Source: Acidobacteriaceae bacterium (GTDB lineage: Bacteria > Acidobacteriota > Terriglobia > Terriglobales > Acidobacteriaceae). Taken from it: DNA of 64,000 bases. Position 1 is the first letter of the stretch, and each line of letters opens with the position of its first letter. A program made the translations under genes and the position numbers. Where the stretch lies: the NCBI GenBank assembly GCA_003134655.1, contig PLBY01000161.1:230900-294899 (forward strand), given 5' to 3'. The notes under the pieces are model-generated. The model had not been told where the DNA came from, did not search any database, and saw nothing but the letters and a program-made list of their open reading frames with translations. Below are positions 50,940 through 60,785 of the stretch, one piece after another.

Positions 50940-51158
50940 GTCAATGATCCACGCCATCAAGTCTGCTGTGAGGAGTGGACGCCACTCCCGCAAGACCGGC
51001 GTGTGTTGCTGGCAATCGAGTGCGCCATTTTCCGACGGCGGCCGATAGCGCAGCGGAGACCTCATTCAGTGCGGCCCAGCGTTGACTGAAGAAGCGATCT
51101 GAGAGCAATTTCGAAAAATCTTTCCCGGAACCATGTTCCAAGGAGTTCAACCGATCCA

Positions 51159-51866
51159 ATGATAAGCAAGTTTCTGCGAGTTCTTCTGGCCACAGCGGTT
51201 ACGTTCGCGATTTCCGCATTGGCCCAAACCGGCAGCGCCGCCACACCGTCGAGTCCCGCTGCGACGCCCGCTGCTCCTTCTTCGGCAGCCCCGGCAACCA
51301 CTGGCACCGGCACCAAGGTGGGAGCCATCAACATCCAGGAAGCGATTTTCGGCAGCAACGAAGGCCAGCGCGACCTCCAGACTCTGCAAAAGAAGTTCGA
51401 ACCCAAACAGAACGAACTGAAGGGCCAGAACGACGAACTGGAAGGCTTGAAGAAGCAGCTTACCGCCCAGCAGGACAAGCTCAACGAAGAGGCGCTCGCC
51501 ACCCTGAAGAAGCAGATCGAAGCCAAGCAAAAGGTGTTCGATCGCTCCGTGCAGGACGCGCAGGAAGACTTCGGGAACCAGAATCAGGAGATTGCCACGC
51601 GCATCCTGCAGAAGATGGCTCCCATGATCGTGAAGTATTCGCAGGAAAATGGCTTCGGCATGATCGTCGACACTTCGAAGCCCTGGCCGCAAAGCAACGT
51701 GCTGTGGTGGGGAGAAACGATCGACATTACCAAGGCAGTGGTTGACGCGTACAACGTGCAGTCAGGTGTGGCCGCGCCAGCGGCGGCGGCGCCTAAGCCA
51801 GCTGCTCCCAAGCCGGCCGGCACCGCGAAGCCCGCGACGCCTAAACCGACCGAGCCACCCAAATAA
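51159..51866 (+). CDS. Skp/OmpH-like periplasmic chaperone
   Basis: The 235-residue product has a signal peptide (residues 1-22, ALA-QT), a Ser/Pro/Ala-rich linker (23-52), the beta strand that starts Skp proteins (TKVGAINIQEAIFGSNEGQR), then two long coiled-coil helices (about 70-165: KKFEPKQNELKGQNDELEGL and onward) and the end strand GFGMIVDTSKPWPQ. The C-terminus is a low-complexity PAAPKPAGTAKPATPKP tail not found in Escherichia coli Skp. It should hold unfolded outer-membrane proteins for BamA, encoded just upstream. Confidence 0.93.
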   Translation: MISKFLRVLLATAVTFAISALAQTGSAATPSSPAATPAAPSSAAPATTGTGTKVGAINIQEAIFGSNEGQRDLQTLQKKFEPKQNELKGQNDELEGLKKQLTAQQDKLNEEALATLKKQIEAKQKVFDRSVQDAQEDFGNQNQEIATRILQKMAPMIVKYSQENGFGMIVDTSKPWPQSNVLWWGETIDITKAVVDAYNVQSGVAAPAAAAPKPAAPKPAGTAKPATPKPTEPPK

Positions 51867-51903
51867 CGAGCTTGACACCTCTGGTGTCGGGAAAGTTCCA
51901 GCA

Positions 51904-51929
51904 GGCCGCGTGAAAGCGCGGCCTTTTTT
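51904..51929 (+). terminator. Rho-independent terminator after the Skp-like gene
   Basis: GGCCGCG (51904-51910) pairs with CGCGGCC (51917-51923) around TGAAAG, followed by TTTTTT. Confidence 0.93.
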
Positions 51930-52003
51930 CTTTGTGGCAGTAGCGCCCGCGCGGGCGTTCCTGGTGTCCATACCAGCAAACAGATTTCACGCTGGAGGAC
52001 ACT

Positions 52004-52741
52004 ATGTTTGCCGAGAGCATGCTGGAAACATCCTGGGCCCAACGCGCTCGCCGCAGCTGGACGACGTTGACGTCGTTCGGCCTGCAGGCGTTGATCGTCG
52101 GTTGTTTGCTGTTGTTGCCGCTGTGGAAGACGGTGGGGCTGCCCGCAGCACGAGTTCTTTCCGGTCCCCTATCATGGGGAGCTCCGCCGCCCCCCGCACC
52201 TCGAGTTCAACATCAGAGCACGGTCACCATCGTTCGAAGCAATCTTGCGGACAACGTGCTCATTGCTCCGCGCGAGGTTCCTAATCATGTCGCGCACATT
52301 GAGGAAGTCGTCGCTCCGCCTCAAATGAGTTTTGACCGTCCCGATACAGGAGTTCCCGGCGGAACCGGCACCGGGGGCGGCGGGGCATGGAAATCGGTCG
52401 GAGAAGGTCTGAGTCATCCGCCACCGATGCCAGTTGCGCCTCATGCGACATCCCCTACGTTTCGCAGGTCAGAGATGCTGGAGGGCATGCTAATTCGCAA
52501 AGTGCAACCGGTCTATCCTCCGCTGGCGAGAACCGCGCATGTGCAGGGTTCGGTGGTGGTGTATGCGCTGATCAGCAAAGCGGGGACGATGGTGAACGTG
52601 CACGCGATCTCCGGGCATCCCATGCTGGTGCCGGCTGCGGTCGACGCGGTCAGCCAGTGGCGGTATCGCCCGTACATTCTGAACAGCGAGCCGATCGAGG
52701 TGGAGACGCAGATTACGGTGAACTTCTTTCTGGCGAACTAA
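52004..52741 (+). CDS. TonB-family energy transducer
   Basis: The 245-residue product has an N-terminal membrane helix (about 24-45, SFGLQALIVGCLLLLPLW), a Pro/Gly-rich periplasmic linker (55-155, with GGTGTGGGG) and a TonB C-terminal domain (160-245: KVQPVYPPLARTAHVQGSVV, VYALISKAGTMVNVHAISGH, AVSQWRYRPYILNSEPIEVE). The YPPxAR...QGxV motif and SQWRYxP are diagnostic. It may energise Oar-like receptors such as the one at 16,599, but ExbB/ExbD genes are not in the window. GGAGGACACT precedes the ATG. Confidence 0.92.
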   Translation: MFAESMLETSWAQRARRSWTTLTSFGLQALIVGCLLLLPLWKTVGLPAARVLSGPLSWGAPPPPAPRVQHQSTVTIVRSNLADNVLIAPREVPNHVAHIEEVVAPPQMSFDRPDTGVPGGTGTGGGGAWKSVGEGLSHPPPMPVAPHATSPTFRRSEMLEGMLIRKVQPVYPPLARTAHVQGSVVVYALISKAGTMVNVHAISGHPMLVPAAVDAVSQWRYRPYILNSEPIEVETQITVNFFLAN

Positions 52742-52816
52742 TGAAAGAGTGGGTTCAGGCGGGAGTAGCCCCAGCGTAACGTGGGCGCGCGGGCTGCTCC
52801 CGCTATAATCGCGAAA

Positions 52817-53992
52817 GTGGCGAGCACAGCAGAAATCCTGAGCCGCGTGGCGACCCGTCCAACCTGGGCGGAAGTCTCTTTGACCATGCTGCGGCAAAAC
52901 TTTCGCACAGTGCAGAAGCACGTGGGAACGAACGTCACCGTGTGCGCCGTGGTGAAGGCCGATGCCTACGGACACGGCGCCGTCGAGTGCTCGCGCGCGC
53001 TCGAAGCTGAGGGCGCGAAGTGGCTGGGCGTCACGTCGCTCGATGAAGCGATTCCCTTACGCGAGGCGGGCATTCGCGCGAATATTCTTCTGATGACCGG
53101 CTTCTGGCGCGGGGAGGAGAGCGAAATTATTCGCCTGCACCTCACGCCCACGGTGTGGGAACCGTGGCATATCGAGACGCTAGAGACCGCAGCGGCCACC
53201 CTGAGCGTGGCGCGGCATCCGGTGCACCTGAAGGTCGATACTGGCATGGGACGCTTGGGCGTGGGCGTCGACCAACTGCCTGGGGTGCTCACGGCCTTGA
53301 AAGCGGCCAAGCATCTCGTACTGGAAGGACTGTCCACGCATCTCGCATCCTCGGAAATTATGGACGCGCCTTCAGTGGCCGAGCAGGAACGCAGCTTCGA
53401 TTCCGTCCGCCGCACGGTGCGCGAGGCCGGGATGGAGACCACGTTCGTTCACATGGCCAACACCGCGGCGGTTATTTCGCGGCGTGAGACCTGGAACAGC
53501 ATGGTGCGTCCGGGAGTGGCGCTCTATGGTTATTACCTGCCCTTTCAGCGCGCGGGGCGCGAGGTGAGCGGCGGAACGTTGCGCTTGCCGGTCAAGCCGA
53601 TTCTTACCTGGAAGACTCGGATTCTTTCGTTGCGCGATTTCGGTCCGAACCAGGCGCTGGGCTATGGCGCGACCTATGTGACCAAGGCTCGCGCGCACGT
53701 TGCGGTGTTGCCGGTCGGTTACGCCGATGGATACAACCGCCAGCTTTCCAACCGCGGACGCGTGATTGTCCGCGAGCATTACGCCCCGATCGTGGGCCGC
53801 ATCTCGATGGATCTGACACTGGTGGATGTGACCGGGATTCCGGGCGTGGCCGTGGGGGATGAAGTGATCCTGCTGGGAGCGGGTGAAGGCCTGAGTGTAG
53901 ACGCTTTGGAGCATGCCGAGTTGGCCAACAGTACTCCATACGAGATTCTGTGCAATATCTCCAAGCGCGTGCCGCGAAGGTACGGCAGCTAA
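52817..53992 (+). CDS. alr: Alanine racemase
   Basis: The 391-residue product is a fold-III PLP enzyme: WAEVSLTMLRQNFRTVQKHV, the Schiff-base Lys in AVVKADAYGHGAVECSRALE (about residue 43), and the substrate region LKVDTGMGRLGVG. The C-terminal half contains LGYGATYVTKARAHVAVLPV with the catalytic Tyr, and VGRISMDLTLVDVT. It makes D-Ala for peptidoglycan. GTG at 52817 lies 7 bases after a perfect TATAAT (52804-52809) and has no Shine-Dalgarno, so the message may be leaderless; a GTG at 52781 would read through the promoter. Confidence 0.94.
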   Translation: MASTAEILSRVATRPTWAEVSLTMLRQNFRTVQKHVGTNVTVCAVVKADAYGHGAVECSRALEAEGAKWLGVTSLDEAIPLREAGIRANILLMTGFWRGEESEIIRLHLTPTVWEPWHIETLETAAATLSVARHPVHLKVDTGMGRLGVGVDQLPGVLTALKAAKHLVLEGLSTHLASSEIMDAPSVAEQERSFDSVRRTVREAGMETTFVHMANTAAVISRRETWNSMVRPGVALYGYYLPFQRAGREVSGGTLRLPVKPILTWKTRILSLRDFGPNQALGYGATYVTKARAHVAVLPVGYADGYNRQLSNRGRVIVREHYAPIVGRISMDLTLVDVTGIPGVAVGDEVILLGAGEGLSVDALEHAELANSTPYEILCNISKRVPRRYGS

Positions 53993-54142
53993 TCCTGAGA
54001 CCGCCAAGAATAACCCTTTCTGTTGCAGATTTCTGGTACTCCATTCAGCGACTAAATCCTGAGCACCAACAGCGGATTGCGACCATTGACTGCTTGATCT
54101 CGGAACGGAGCGTTTCCTGCTTGTTACACTAATAGATTCAAG

Positions 54143-55267
54143 ATGCCTTCGCGCTACGCACAATGGATGCATGACTGGGAACACCGGCTGACTTCGGTGG
54201 ACAATAACCGCGTGATCCGACCGCTGGATTGGGGCGTGGAATTCACTCGGGACTGGCCATGCCGGAACGGTTTTCGCCCGGGGCAGTTGCCGAGCGTCGC
54301 ACAGGATGATCCCGAGAAGTTCATTCTGGATTACAACCGGCGCATCGTCGCGGCGAGCGATGAATTTTATTCCTACCCAAAGCCCACAGACTTCCGCCTG
54401 GAAACGCGCGAGGTTCAAGTTTTCTCCACGCGCGAAGTGCCCGACCCGAAGCTTGAGGCCAAAGTCAAAGGCACATTTGGAGAATTCCTGCGGTTCACTT
54501 CGGCGGTGAAGACGCCTTATCCTGAAAACAATCTGGTGAATGCACGCTGGTTTCCGGCGAAGGGGCGTCGCGCGGTTATTCTTTTGCCGCACTGGAACGC
54601 CGACGCGGTCTCTTATATCGCGCTGTGCAGACTGCTCAACATGTTGGGCATCGCAGTGCTGCGGTTGACTATGCCGTATCACGACATTCGCATGCCCGCC
54701 GAGATCAGCCGCGCTGACTACGCTGTGTCGGCAAATATCGGACGCACCCTTGATGCCGTTCGCCAGGGAGTGGTCGACATTCGGAGTTGTCTCGACTGGC
54801 TCGAACAGCAGGGCTATAGCGACCTCGGAATTGTGGGTACCAGTCTCGGGTCTTGCTATGCGTTCATCGCGACGGCGCACGATCCGCGGATTCGCGTGGC
54901 GGCGTTCAACCATGCATCGACTTATGTTGCTGACGTGGTGTGGCATGGGCAGTCGACCCGGCACATTCGACAGGGGCTTGAGCAGTCGATTGATCTCGAT
55001 CGCTTGCGGCAGGCCTGGCTGGCGGTCAGTCCGATGTCGTATTTCAAGCAGTTTTCGCGCTGGCCGCGGAAGTCGTTGATCGTTTATGCGAAGTACGATC
55101 TGACGTTTCTGCCGGAGTTGTCGCACCAGGTCGTCGAGGAGTTTGAGCGGCGCGGGCTTGATCACAAGGTCGCCGTGCTGCCTTGCGGGCATTACACGAC
55201 TGGCGAGACGCCCTACAAATACATGGATGGGTGGCACCTGGCTTCGTTCTTGCGGACGGCCTTCTAG
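54143..55267 (+). CDS. Alpha/beta hydrolase (ABHD18-like)
   Basis: The 374-residue product starts WMHDWEHRLTSVDNNRVIRP and has an alpha/beta hydrolase core from about residue 125. ARWFPAKGRRAVILLPHWNA gives the oxyanion region, the nucleophile is Ser in GIVGTSLGSCYAFIATAHDP (about 235), the acid is Asp in VYAKYDLTFLPELS (about 318), and the base is His in VLPCGHYTTGETPYKY (about 348). The order and the GTSLGS elbow resemble ABHD18/DUF2048-like hydrolases. Substrate unknown. It follows alr but after a 150-base gap, so it is probably a separate unit. Confidence 0.85.
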   Translation: MPSRYAQWMHDWEHRLTSVDNNRVIRPLDWGVEFTRDWPCRNGFRPGQLPSVAQDDPEKFILDYNRRIVAASDEFYSYPKPTDFRLETREVQVFSTREVPDPKLEAKVKGTFGEFLRFTSAVKTPYPENNLVNARWFPAKGRRAVILLPHWNADAVSYIALCRLLNMLGIAVLRLTMPYHDIRMPAEISRADYAVSANIGRTLDAVRQGVVDIRSCLDWLEQQGYSDLGIVGTSLGSCYAFIATAHDPRIRVAAFNHASTYVADVVWHGQSTRHIRQGLEQSIDLDRLRQAWLAVSPMSYFKQFSRWPRKSLIVYAKYDLTFLPELSHQVVEEFERRGLDHKVAVLPCGHYTTGETPYKYMDGWHLASFLRTAF

Positions 55268-55275
55268 CAAAAGCG

Positions 55276-55310
55276 TCAACCACTAAGGACACTAAGGTTC
55301 ACGAAGGAAA
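55276..55310. repeat. AACCACTAAGGACACTAAGG-type repeat
   Basis: AACCACTAAGGACACTAAGG followed by TTCACGAAGGAAA is a divergent member of the ACCACAGAGG family, between the hydrolase and the acetyltransferase. Confidence 0.8.
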
Positions 55311-55321
55311 CCCTTTAGAAT

Positions 55322-55813
55322 ATGGGGATGGTTTCTCCTCGAGCCGCTGCTCCCGATACGGTCATCGAATCGCGGCGAGATGAGTTCCTCATCAGCACCG
55401 ACCGTTCGCGCCTCGATCTGGACGTGATTTTCGGCTTCCTGACGGATTGCTACTGGTCGAGAGGGATTCCTCGGGAACTCGTGACGCGATCGATCGAGCA
55501 TTCCCTGTGCTTTGGCGTTTATGATGGTAGCGGCGCGCAGGTGGGCTTTGCCCGGGTCGTCAGCGACTTCGCTACAGTTGCATATCTGGGCGATGTGTTC
55601 ATTCTTGAATCGCATCGCGGACGCGGGCTAAGCAAGTGGCTGATGGAGTGCATTACGCAGCATCCCGCGCTGCAGGGTTTGCGCCGCTGGATTCTGCTGA
55701 CCCGCGATGCCCACGAGCTATACAAGAAATTTGGGTTCACGCCTGTGAAGGCACCCGAACGCTATATGGAACTGCACGATCCAAGCGTTTATGAAACCAG
55801 GAAAACGACATGA
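55322..55813 (+). CDS. GNAT family N-acetyltransferase
   Basis: The 163-residue product is a single GNAT domain. [20 protein letters not shown] gives strands 2-4, the acetyl-CoA loop is [16 protein letters not shown] (the R/QxxGxG/A motif), and [20 protein letters not shown] is the C-terminal strand-helix with the YxKxGF motif. The stop codon overlaps the glyA start (ATGA at 55810-55813), so the two genes are translationally coupled. Its acceptor is unknown; coupling to glyA suggests an amino acid or one-carbon related substrate. Confidence 0.9.
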   Translation: MGMVSPRAAAPDTVIESRRDEFLISTDRSRLDLDVIFGFLTDCYWSRGIPRELVTRSIEHSLCFGVYDGSGAQVGFARVVSDFATVAYLGDVFILESHRGRGLSKWLMECITQHPALQGLRRWILLTRDAHELYKKFGFTPVKAPERYMELHDPSVYETRKTT

Positions 55814-57102
55814 AAACTTCCACGAAGATGTACCGTCCGCTTTTTGAGAGCGATCCGCAGATTGCCGCCGCCATTGACAACGAAACTCGTCGGCAGCATG
55901 AGGGCCTCGAGTTGATCGCTTCGGAGAACTTCGTCAGTGAAGCGGTGCTGGAAGCCGCGGGCTCGGTGTTTACGAACAAGTATGCCGAGGGATATCCCGG
56001 CAAGCGTTACTACGGGGGCTGCGAGTACGCGGATGTTGTCGAAAATCTGGCGCGGGACCGGGCGAAGCAACTGTTCGGTGCGGAGCACGCGAACGTGCAG
56101 CCTCACGCCGGATCGCAGGCCAACATGGAGGCTTACGCGGCCATACTGCAGCCGGGGGATACGATTCTAGGGCTCAACCTGGCGCACGGCGGGCACCTCA
56201 CGCACGGGCACCATCTGAATTTTTCCGGCAAGACATACAAGATCGTTCCTTACGGCGTCACCAAAGAAACAGAGACCATCGACTACGACGAATTGGAAAA
56301 GCTCGCCGTGCAGGAGCGTCCGAAACTGATCATTGGCGGAGGCAGCGCGTATCCGCGCATCATTGATTTCGCCCGCATGCGGCAGATTGCTGACAAAGTG
56401 GGCGCGCTTTACCTGGTCGACATGGCGCACTTTGCTGGACTGGTCGCCGGAGGGGCGCATCCGTCGCCGGTGCCGCACGCGCACATTGTTACTTCGACCA
56501 CGCACAAGACTCTGCGCGGGCCGCGCTCCGGGATGATCCTCTCCAGTGCCGAGTTCGCGCAAGCCATCGACAAAGTCGTGTTCCCGGGCATGCAGGGTGG
56601 ACCGCTGGTGCACATCATGGCGGCCAAGGCGGTGTGCTTTCAGGAAGCGATGCAGCCTGAGTTCCGCGACTACGCGCGGCAAGTCGTCGCTAACGCGAAA
56701 GTCCTGGCGCAATCGCTGGCCGACGAAGGATTCCGCATCATTTCTGGCGGCACCGATACGCACCTCATGCTAGTCGATGTCTTCTCGAAGGGCATGCTGG
56801 GCAGCGAAGCCGAGAAGGCGCTGGGCGAGGCGGGGATCACAGTCAACAAGAATGCCATTCCGTTCGACACCAATCCGCCGATGAAGCCAAGCGGAATCCG
56901 TATTGGTTCGCCGGCCATGACCACGCGCGGTATGAAGGAAGCCGAGATGCGGCAGATCGGCCAGTGGATCGCCGAGGCGCTTTTCCACCGAACGGATGCG
57001 GCCGTGCTGAGCAAGGTCCGCAAGCAGGTGCTGGACTTGTGTGAGGTGTTCCCGCTGTACGCGGATCGGAGAGCGAGGGCGCAAGCAGAAGTGAAGGCAT
57101 AA
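55810..57102 (+). CDS. glyA: Serine hydroxymethyltransferase
   Basis: The 430-residue product is full length. [20 protein letters not shown] and [20 protein letters not shown] are N-terminal signatures; HGGHLTHGH and IPY-like segments bind PLP and folate; the Schiff-base Lys is in [20 protein letters not shown] (about residue 238). It converts serine and tetrahydrofolate to glycine and 5,10-methylene-tetrahydrofolate. The start overlaps the GNAT gene stop. A repeat array and the glycosyltransferase follow. Confidence 0.97.
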   Translation: MKTSTKMYRPLFESDPQIAAAIDNETRRQHEGLELIASENFVSEAVLEAAGSVFTNKYAEGYPGKRYYGGCEYADVVENLARDRAKQLFGAEHANVQPHAGSQANMEAYAAILQPGDTILGLNLAHGGHLTHGHHLNFSGKTYKIVPYGVTKETETIDYDELEKLAVQERPKLIIGGGSAYPRIIDFARMRQIADKVGALYLVDMAHFAGLVAGGAHPSPVPHAHIVTSTTHKTLRGPRSGMILSSAEFAQAIDKVVFPGMQGGPLVHIMAAKAVCFQEAMQPEFRDYARQVVANAKVLAQSLADEGFRIISGGTDTHLMLVDVFSKGMLGSEAEKALGEAGITVNKNAIPFDTNPPMKPSGIRIGSPAMTTRGMKEAEMRQIGQWIAEALFHRTDAAVLSKVRKQVLDLCEVFPLYADRRARAQAEVKA

Positions 57103-57134
57103 TTCCTCTGTGTCCTCCGTGCGCTCTGTGGTTA
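57103..57134. repeat. Inverted ACCACAGAGG-type repeat before the glycosyltransferase
   Basis: TTCCTCTGTGTCCTCCGTGC then GCTCTGTGGTT is the reverse orientation of the array at 32,609. It fills the whole gap and ends one base before the glycosyltransferase ATG. Confidence 0.88.
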
Positions 57135-57135
57135 A

Positions 57136-58314
57136 ATGCCTTCGGTGAAGATCGCCATCGATATTCGGCGGATGACCGAGTTTGGTGTAGGCACTTACAT
57201 CCGCAATGTGGTTCGCACGCTGGGCCGACTGGACCGCGAAAATAGGTACCTGCTGATCGGATCCCCAGCGAAAGTCGAAGAAATCGGCCCACTGCCGCCC
57301 AACTTTCACACCGTCCCGCTCCTCGCGTCGGACCGTTCGCTCCAGGGATACCGCGAGTTCCGCACTGCCTTGCAGCGGCTGAGTTGCGACCTGGTCCATA
57401 TTCCCAATCTATTTTCCGTGCCGCGGATGCTGCCGTGTCCGTATGTCATGACCGTGCACGACATGCTGGAGCACATGTCGCGGGCGCGGGAGCAAAGCGG
57501 ATTCTGGCGTTCATTTCACTTTCAGATGACCAAGCGGGTGCTCGCCGGGGCCGCACGGATTTTTGCTGTCTCGAATTTTACGCGCAACGAAATCGAGAAG
57601 CTGTTTGAGATTCCGTCCGACCGGGTGGAGGTGGTTTACAACGCCATCGACGAACGCTTCCTGCACGGCCACGCCACCGCTCCTGAACGCGACCTGATTG
57701 CGCGTCGGTATCAGGTGACGTATCCCTTTCTGCTGTACGCGGGGAGAATCAGTCCGCACAAGAATGTTGTTCGCATGATCGAGGCTTTCTCCGCGCTGAA
57801 GACGGAACTGGAACGGGACCAGGCGTATCCCGATCTCAAGCTGATCATTATTGGTGATGATCTTTCCGGTAATCCGGATCTGCGGCGGACGGTGGTGCGC
57901 AGCGGCGTGCAGCACGATGTGCGCTTTTTGGGATTCGTGCCGATCGAAGTGCTGCGAATCTTCTACGACGAGGCGAAGATCTTTGTCTTCCCATCGCTGT
58001 ATGAAGGCTTCGGCTTGCCTCCGCTGGAGGCCATGGTGCACGGGACGCCGGTGGTGACGTCGAACGTATCGTCGCTGCCGGAGGTGGTGGGAAACGCGGC
58101 AGTGCTGGTGAATCCCGAAAACGTATTCGAGATTATGCGCGCTCTACACCGCGTTCTCATGGACAAGCCTCTGCGCGAACGCATGAAGGAACGCGGCTAC
58201 CAGCAGGCTGCGAAGTTCTCCTGGGAAACCTCGGTACGGCGGATCTTGGAGGCCTATGGCCAGATCGCCCACGGCGACCGGCCGAACGCCGGTCAACTGC
58301 CCGCCGCGGACTGA
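57136..58314 (+). CDS. Family 4 (GT-B) glycosyltransferase
   Basis: The 392-residue product begins IAIDIRRMTEFGVGTYIRNV, has the GT-B N-terminal domain (to about 185) with CPYVMTVHDMLEHMS and AVSNFTRNEIEKLFEIPSDR, and the GT1/GT4 C-terminal domain (about 195-365) with LYAGRISPHKNVVRMIEAFS and the nucleotide-sugar motif FVFPSLYEGFGLPPLEAMVH (ExFG(L/Y)xxxE). It is a cytosolic or membrane-associated retaining enzyme for polysaccharide or glycan synthesis; donor and acceptor are unknown. A repeat directly precedes the ATG, and no ribosome site is visible. Confidence 0.92.
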   Translation: MPSVKIAIDIRRMTEFGVGTYIRNVVRTLGRLDRENRYLLIGSPAKVEEIGPLPPNFHTVPLLASDRSLQGYREFRTALQRLSCDLVHIPNLFSVPRMLPCPYVMTVHDMLEHMSRAREQSGFWRSFHFQMTKRVLAGAARIFAVSNFTRNEIEKLFEIPSDRVEVVYNAIDERFLHGHATAPERDLIARRYQVTYPFLLYAGRISPHKNVVRMIEAFSALKTELERDQAYPDLKLIIIGDDLSGNPDLRRTVVRSGVQHDVRFLGFVPIEVLRIFYDEAKIFVFPSLYEGFGLPPLEAMVHGTPVVTSNVSSLPEVVGNAAVLVNPENVFEIMRALHRVLMDKPLRERMKERGYQQAAKFSWETSVRRILEAYGQIAHGDRPNAGQLPAAD

Positions 58315-58325
58315 AGCCTGCGGAC

Positions 58326-58499
58326 TTACTTCACGAGCGGATTGCCGGGCGACAGAATGGCGAGTTTGTGCAGCTTGGCGGAGATGCGGGTCTTGTCGGC
58401 ATCGGTTTTGGCGGCGACCAGGCGCTTGCGCAACTGGACAATCTTTTCTTTGCGGGTACGGCGCCGGCGAATCTCCGGCCGACGGCTGGGTGCGGACAT
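58326..58499 (-). CDS. Small basic conserved protein
   Basis: The 57-residue product (MSAPSRRPEIRRRRTRKEKI onward) is highly basic, with helix-forming heptads (VQLRKRLVAAKTDADKTRIS, AKLHKLAILSPGNPLVK). AGGAGAA lies 9 bases before the ATG at 58499. The size and charge recall small RNA- or ribosome-associated proteins, but no family is assigned with confidence. It is convergent with the glycosyltransferase. Confidence 0.7.
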   Translation of the reverse strand: MSAPSRRPEIRRRRTRKEKIVQLRKRLVAAKTDADKTRISAKLHKLAILSPGNPLVK

Positions 58500-58628
58500 C
58501 AGAGTGTTCTCCTGTGATTGATTCGAAGCAGTAAACAAGCTAATTCTAACAGAATGCGGGCGACAGGTTCGCGGCGACACTGTGGTCGTAAGTCTTGGCC
58601 TTCAGGCAAGTGATCGTGAATCGGATCG

Positions 58629-60785
58629 CTACGGTAAGTCCAAGTCAAGCGCATAAACGTCACGCGTGCTTTTGTCGCTCAGTAGCAGTACAGAACCATC
58701 AGGAGTGATGCCGCTCCACACGCCCCACATTCCCGTAACTGTCAACCCGGCGCCATCTGTGACGCGCTCAACTTTCCCATCCTCTACGCGCACCCGGTAA
58801 ACACCGGACAACTGATCACGAGTGGTTTCGGGCTGTAAGAAACTGTTGAAGTAGATGTATTTTGCGTCTGCCGACCACGACGGGTAATCCGCATAACCAG
58901 CCAGCTTCCTTTTCTGACCTGTCTTCCAGTCGTACAGGACTAAGTCATGAGTCGCATCGGAAATGCCAGCAAGGTAGCGTCCGTCCGGCGAACACTCTCC
59001 ACCACGAGCGTCTATATTGGCGCTCGACTGCGCCATCTCGTGAGACTTTGCATCCTTAACATAACGATGCACCACATCAGTTCCTTCATCGGAGGAAAAA
59101 TAGACGGGATTGCCTTCAGGCGACCAGCAGACCGCAACCAACTCAACAGGTTTCGTCTTGGAAAAAATCTGAGGAATGCCTCCATCGCGGGAAACGAGGT
59201 AGGCGGCAGTTTGCTTGCCAGGCTCGGCATTTGCGACGAAAGCGATTTGTGCACCGTTCGGCGACCAATGCGGCATATACGCGCGCATGGGTGGAAACGT
59301 GAGTTGTATCTTCTGGGATCCATCCACGCGGCTGCGGAACAGCAACCCTTCAGGGTATTGGACATACGCCATCCACTGCCTATCGGGAGAAAACGCCAGC
59401 ATGTCAGCGGACAGGTTCGGCAGAAACGGATGGAATTTGCCTTGCGCGCGGTCGTACCGCATCAGTTGCCCGCTGCGCTGCTCTCCGAGCACGAATATAC
59501 TGCGGCCACTGCGCGACGGGACTGGTTTAAAGAAGCTCAGCGGGCCATAGGTGAGCTGTACGGGAGCGGGTTCCGTCTTGTGCCACCAATCGTTCTGCTC
59601 GCGGACCGCCCAAATATTCCGGACATGCTCGGCCTCGTCCGCCGCGGTGAAAAAATAGTATTTGCCGTCGTTGGTCCAGCCGCCAGCCCAGTTGCGGTTC
59701 GCCGCGCGCGGGCCTTCGAACAGCGGCCGCAGATCACCGCCGTCATCGGCCATTTGCCATATCGTGACCGACTGATCCGTCAACAGGTTGAAGCGGGCGG
59801 TCTTGCCATCGGGCGACCAGCGAATGCCGTACGGGGTCCCAGAAACGTGGGCCAGTCGTTTGGTGTTGTCGCCGTCAGGGTCCGCCACGTAAATATTCGA
59901 ATCCTGCGTATAGCTGATTTTTCCATCCGGCGTCCACGCGGAATCGTCAGCTCGAATGTCCCCGATGCGTCGTGCGGATGAGCCGTTGACGGGAACGCGC
60001 CACAACGGGCGCGGTGAACTGTCAGTCTGCGCCGCCAGAAATTCCGTGCCACTTGGCGATAAATCGTGGACATCCAGATGCCGAAACGGGGTCTTCACTG
60101 GAATTACGTCACCGCCATCGGCGGAAACGTAGTGGACGAGACGGTCGGTGCCCTCGAGAGTGTCAAAGTAAACGCGCGGACCGTCGGTAACCAAGTTCTG
60201 ATTCAGGTAAAGCGTGCCCAGGTGTGTAAGCTGCCGAGCGCGAACGACTCTGGGCGGAGGTAGCGGCCGACGGAGGGCAAAAACGACCGCTGCAACCAAC
60301 GCGATGAGTAGAGCCACCGCGAGGACCGCGCGCCTGCCTCGTCGTGGCTCAGCTGATTGTGGCTCAGGAGCCGATGCGGCCTCCGGCAAGGCTCCTGTCT
60401 CAGGCAACGACGCCGTTTCGCCGGCGTCGGGCTTTTCGGCAACGGGCACCAAGCTGACCGGTGCAATGAAGCGATAGCCGGCTCTCGGAATCGTCTTGAT
60501 GAAGCGAGGATTATCAGCGGTGTCGCTCAGAGCTAGGCGGAGCTTCTTGATGGCTGTGTTCAGGCCGTCATCGAATGCGACGTAGGTGTCGGCCGGCCAA
60601 AGCCTCTGCTGAATCTCTTCCCGAGTGACCAGTTCGCCGGGACGTTCCAGCAACAAGGCGAGCACTTGAAAAGGCTGGTCCTGCAGCCGAACGCGGAGCC
60701 CATTCTTGGTAAGCACCCGCTGTTGAACGTCGGCCTCATACAGCCCAAACCGGGCAATCTTCTGCCCTGATGCTCCGAGATCCAT
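58629..60785 (-). CDS. Winged-helix/TM/TolB-like propeller sensor protein
   Basis: The 718-residue product has an OmpR-type winged helix (about residues 8-105: ARFGLYEADVQQRVLTKNGL, LALLLERPGELVTREEIQQR, IPRAGYRFIAPV), a Pro/Ala/Glu linker, one membrane helix (about 150-172, AVLAVALLIALVAAVVFALR) and a periplasmic WD40/TolB-like beta-propeller (about 185-718) with repeats such as IRWSPDGKTARFNLL and PHWSPNGAQIAFVAN. This is a CadC-like one-component layout common in Acidobacteriota: DNA binding in the cytosol, sensing outside. The ATG at 60785 fits the domain start better than 60824. Confidence 0.9.
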   Translation of the reverse strand: MDLGASGQKIARFGLYEADVQQRVLTKNGLRVRLQDQPFQVLALLLERPGELVTREEIQQRLWPADTYVAFDDGLNTAIKKLRLALSDTADNPRFIKTIPRAGYRFIAPVSLVPVAEKPDAGETASLPETGALPEAASAPEPQSAEPRRGRRAVLAVALLIALVAAVVFALRRPLPPPRVVRARQLTHLGTLYLNQNLVTDGPRVYFDTLEGTDRLVHYVSADGGDVIPVKTPFRHLDVHDLSPSGTEFLAAQTDSSPRPLWRVPVNGSSARRIGDIRADDSAWTPDGKISYTQDSNIYVADPDGDNTKRLAHVSGTPYGIRWSPDGKTARFNLLTDQSVTIWQMADDGGDLRPLFEGPRAANRNWAGGWTNDGKYYFFTAADEAEHVRNIWAVREQNDWWHKTEPAPVQLTYGPLSFFKPVPSRSGRSIFVLGEQRSGQLMRYDRAQGKFHPFLPNLSADMLAFSPDRQWMAYVQYPEGLLFRSRVDGSQKIQLTFPPMRAYMPHWSPNGAQIAFVANAEPGKQTAAYLVSRDGGIPQIFSKTKPVELVAVCWSPEGNPVYFSSDEGTDVVHRYVKDAKSHEMAQSSANIDARGGECSPDGRYLAGISDATHDLVLYDWKTGQKRKLAGYADYPSWSADAKYIYFNSFLQPETTRDQLSGVYRVRVEDGKVERVTDGAGLTVTGMWGVWSGITPDGSVLLLSDKSTRDVYALDLDLP

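Noticed and set aside
53372-55279. 635-codon open frame on the minus strand opposite alr and the hydrolase gene
   Set aside because: It is the codon-position shadow of two well-supported plus-strand genes; composition is Arg/His/Gln-rich and no domain is visible.
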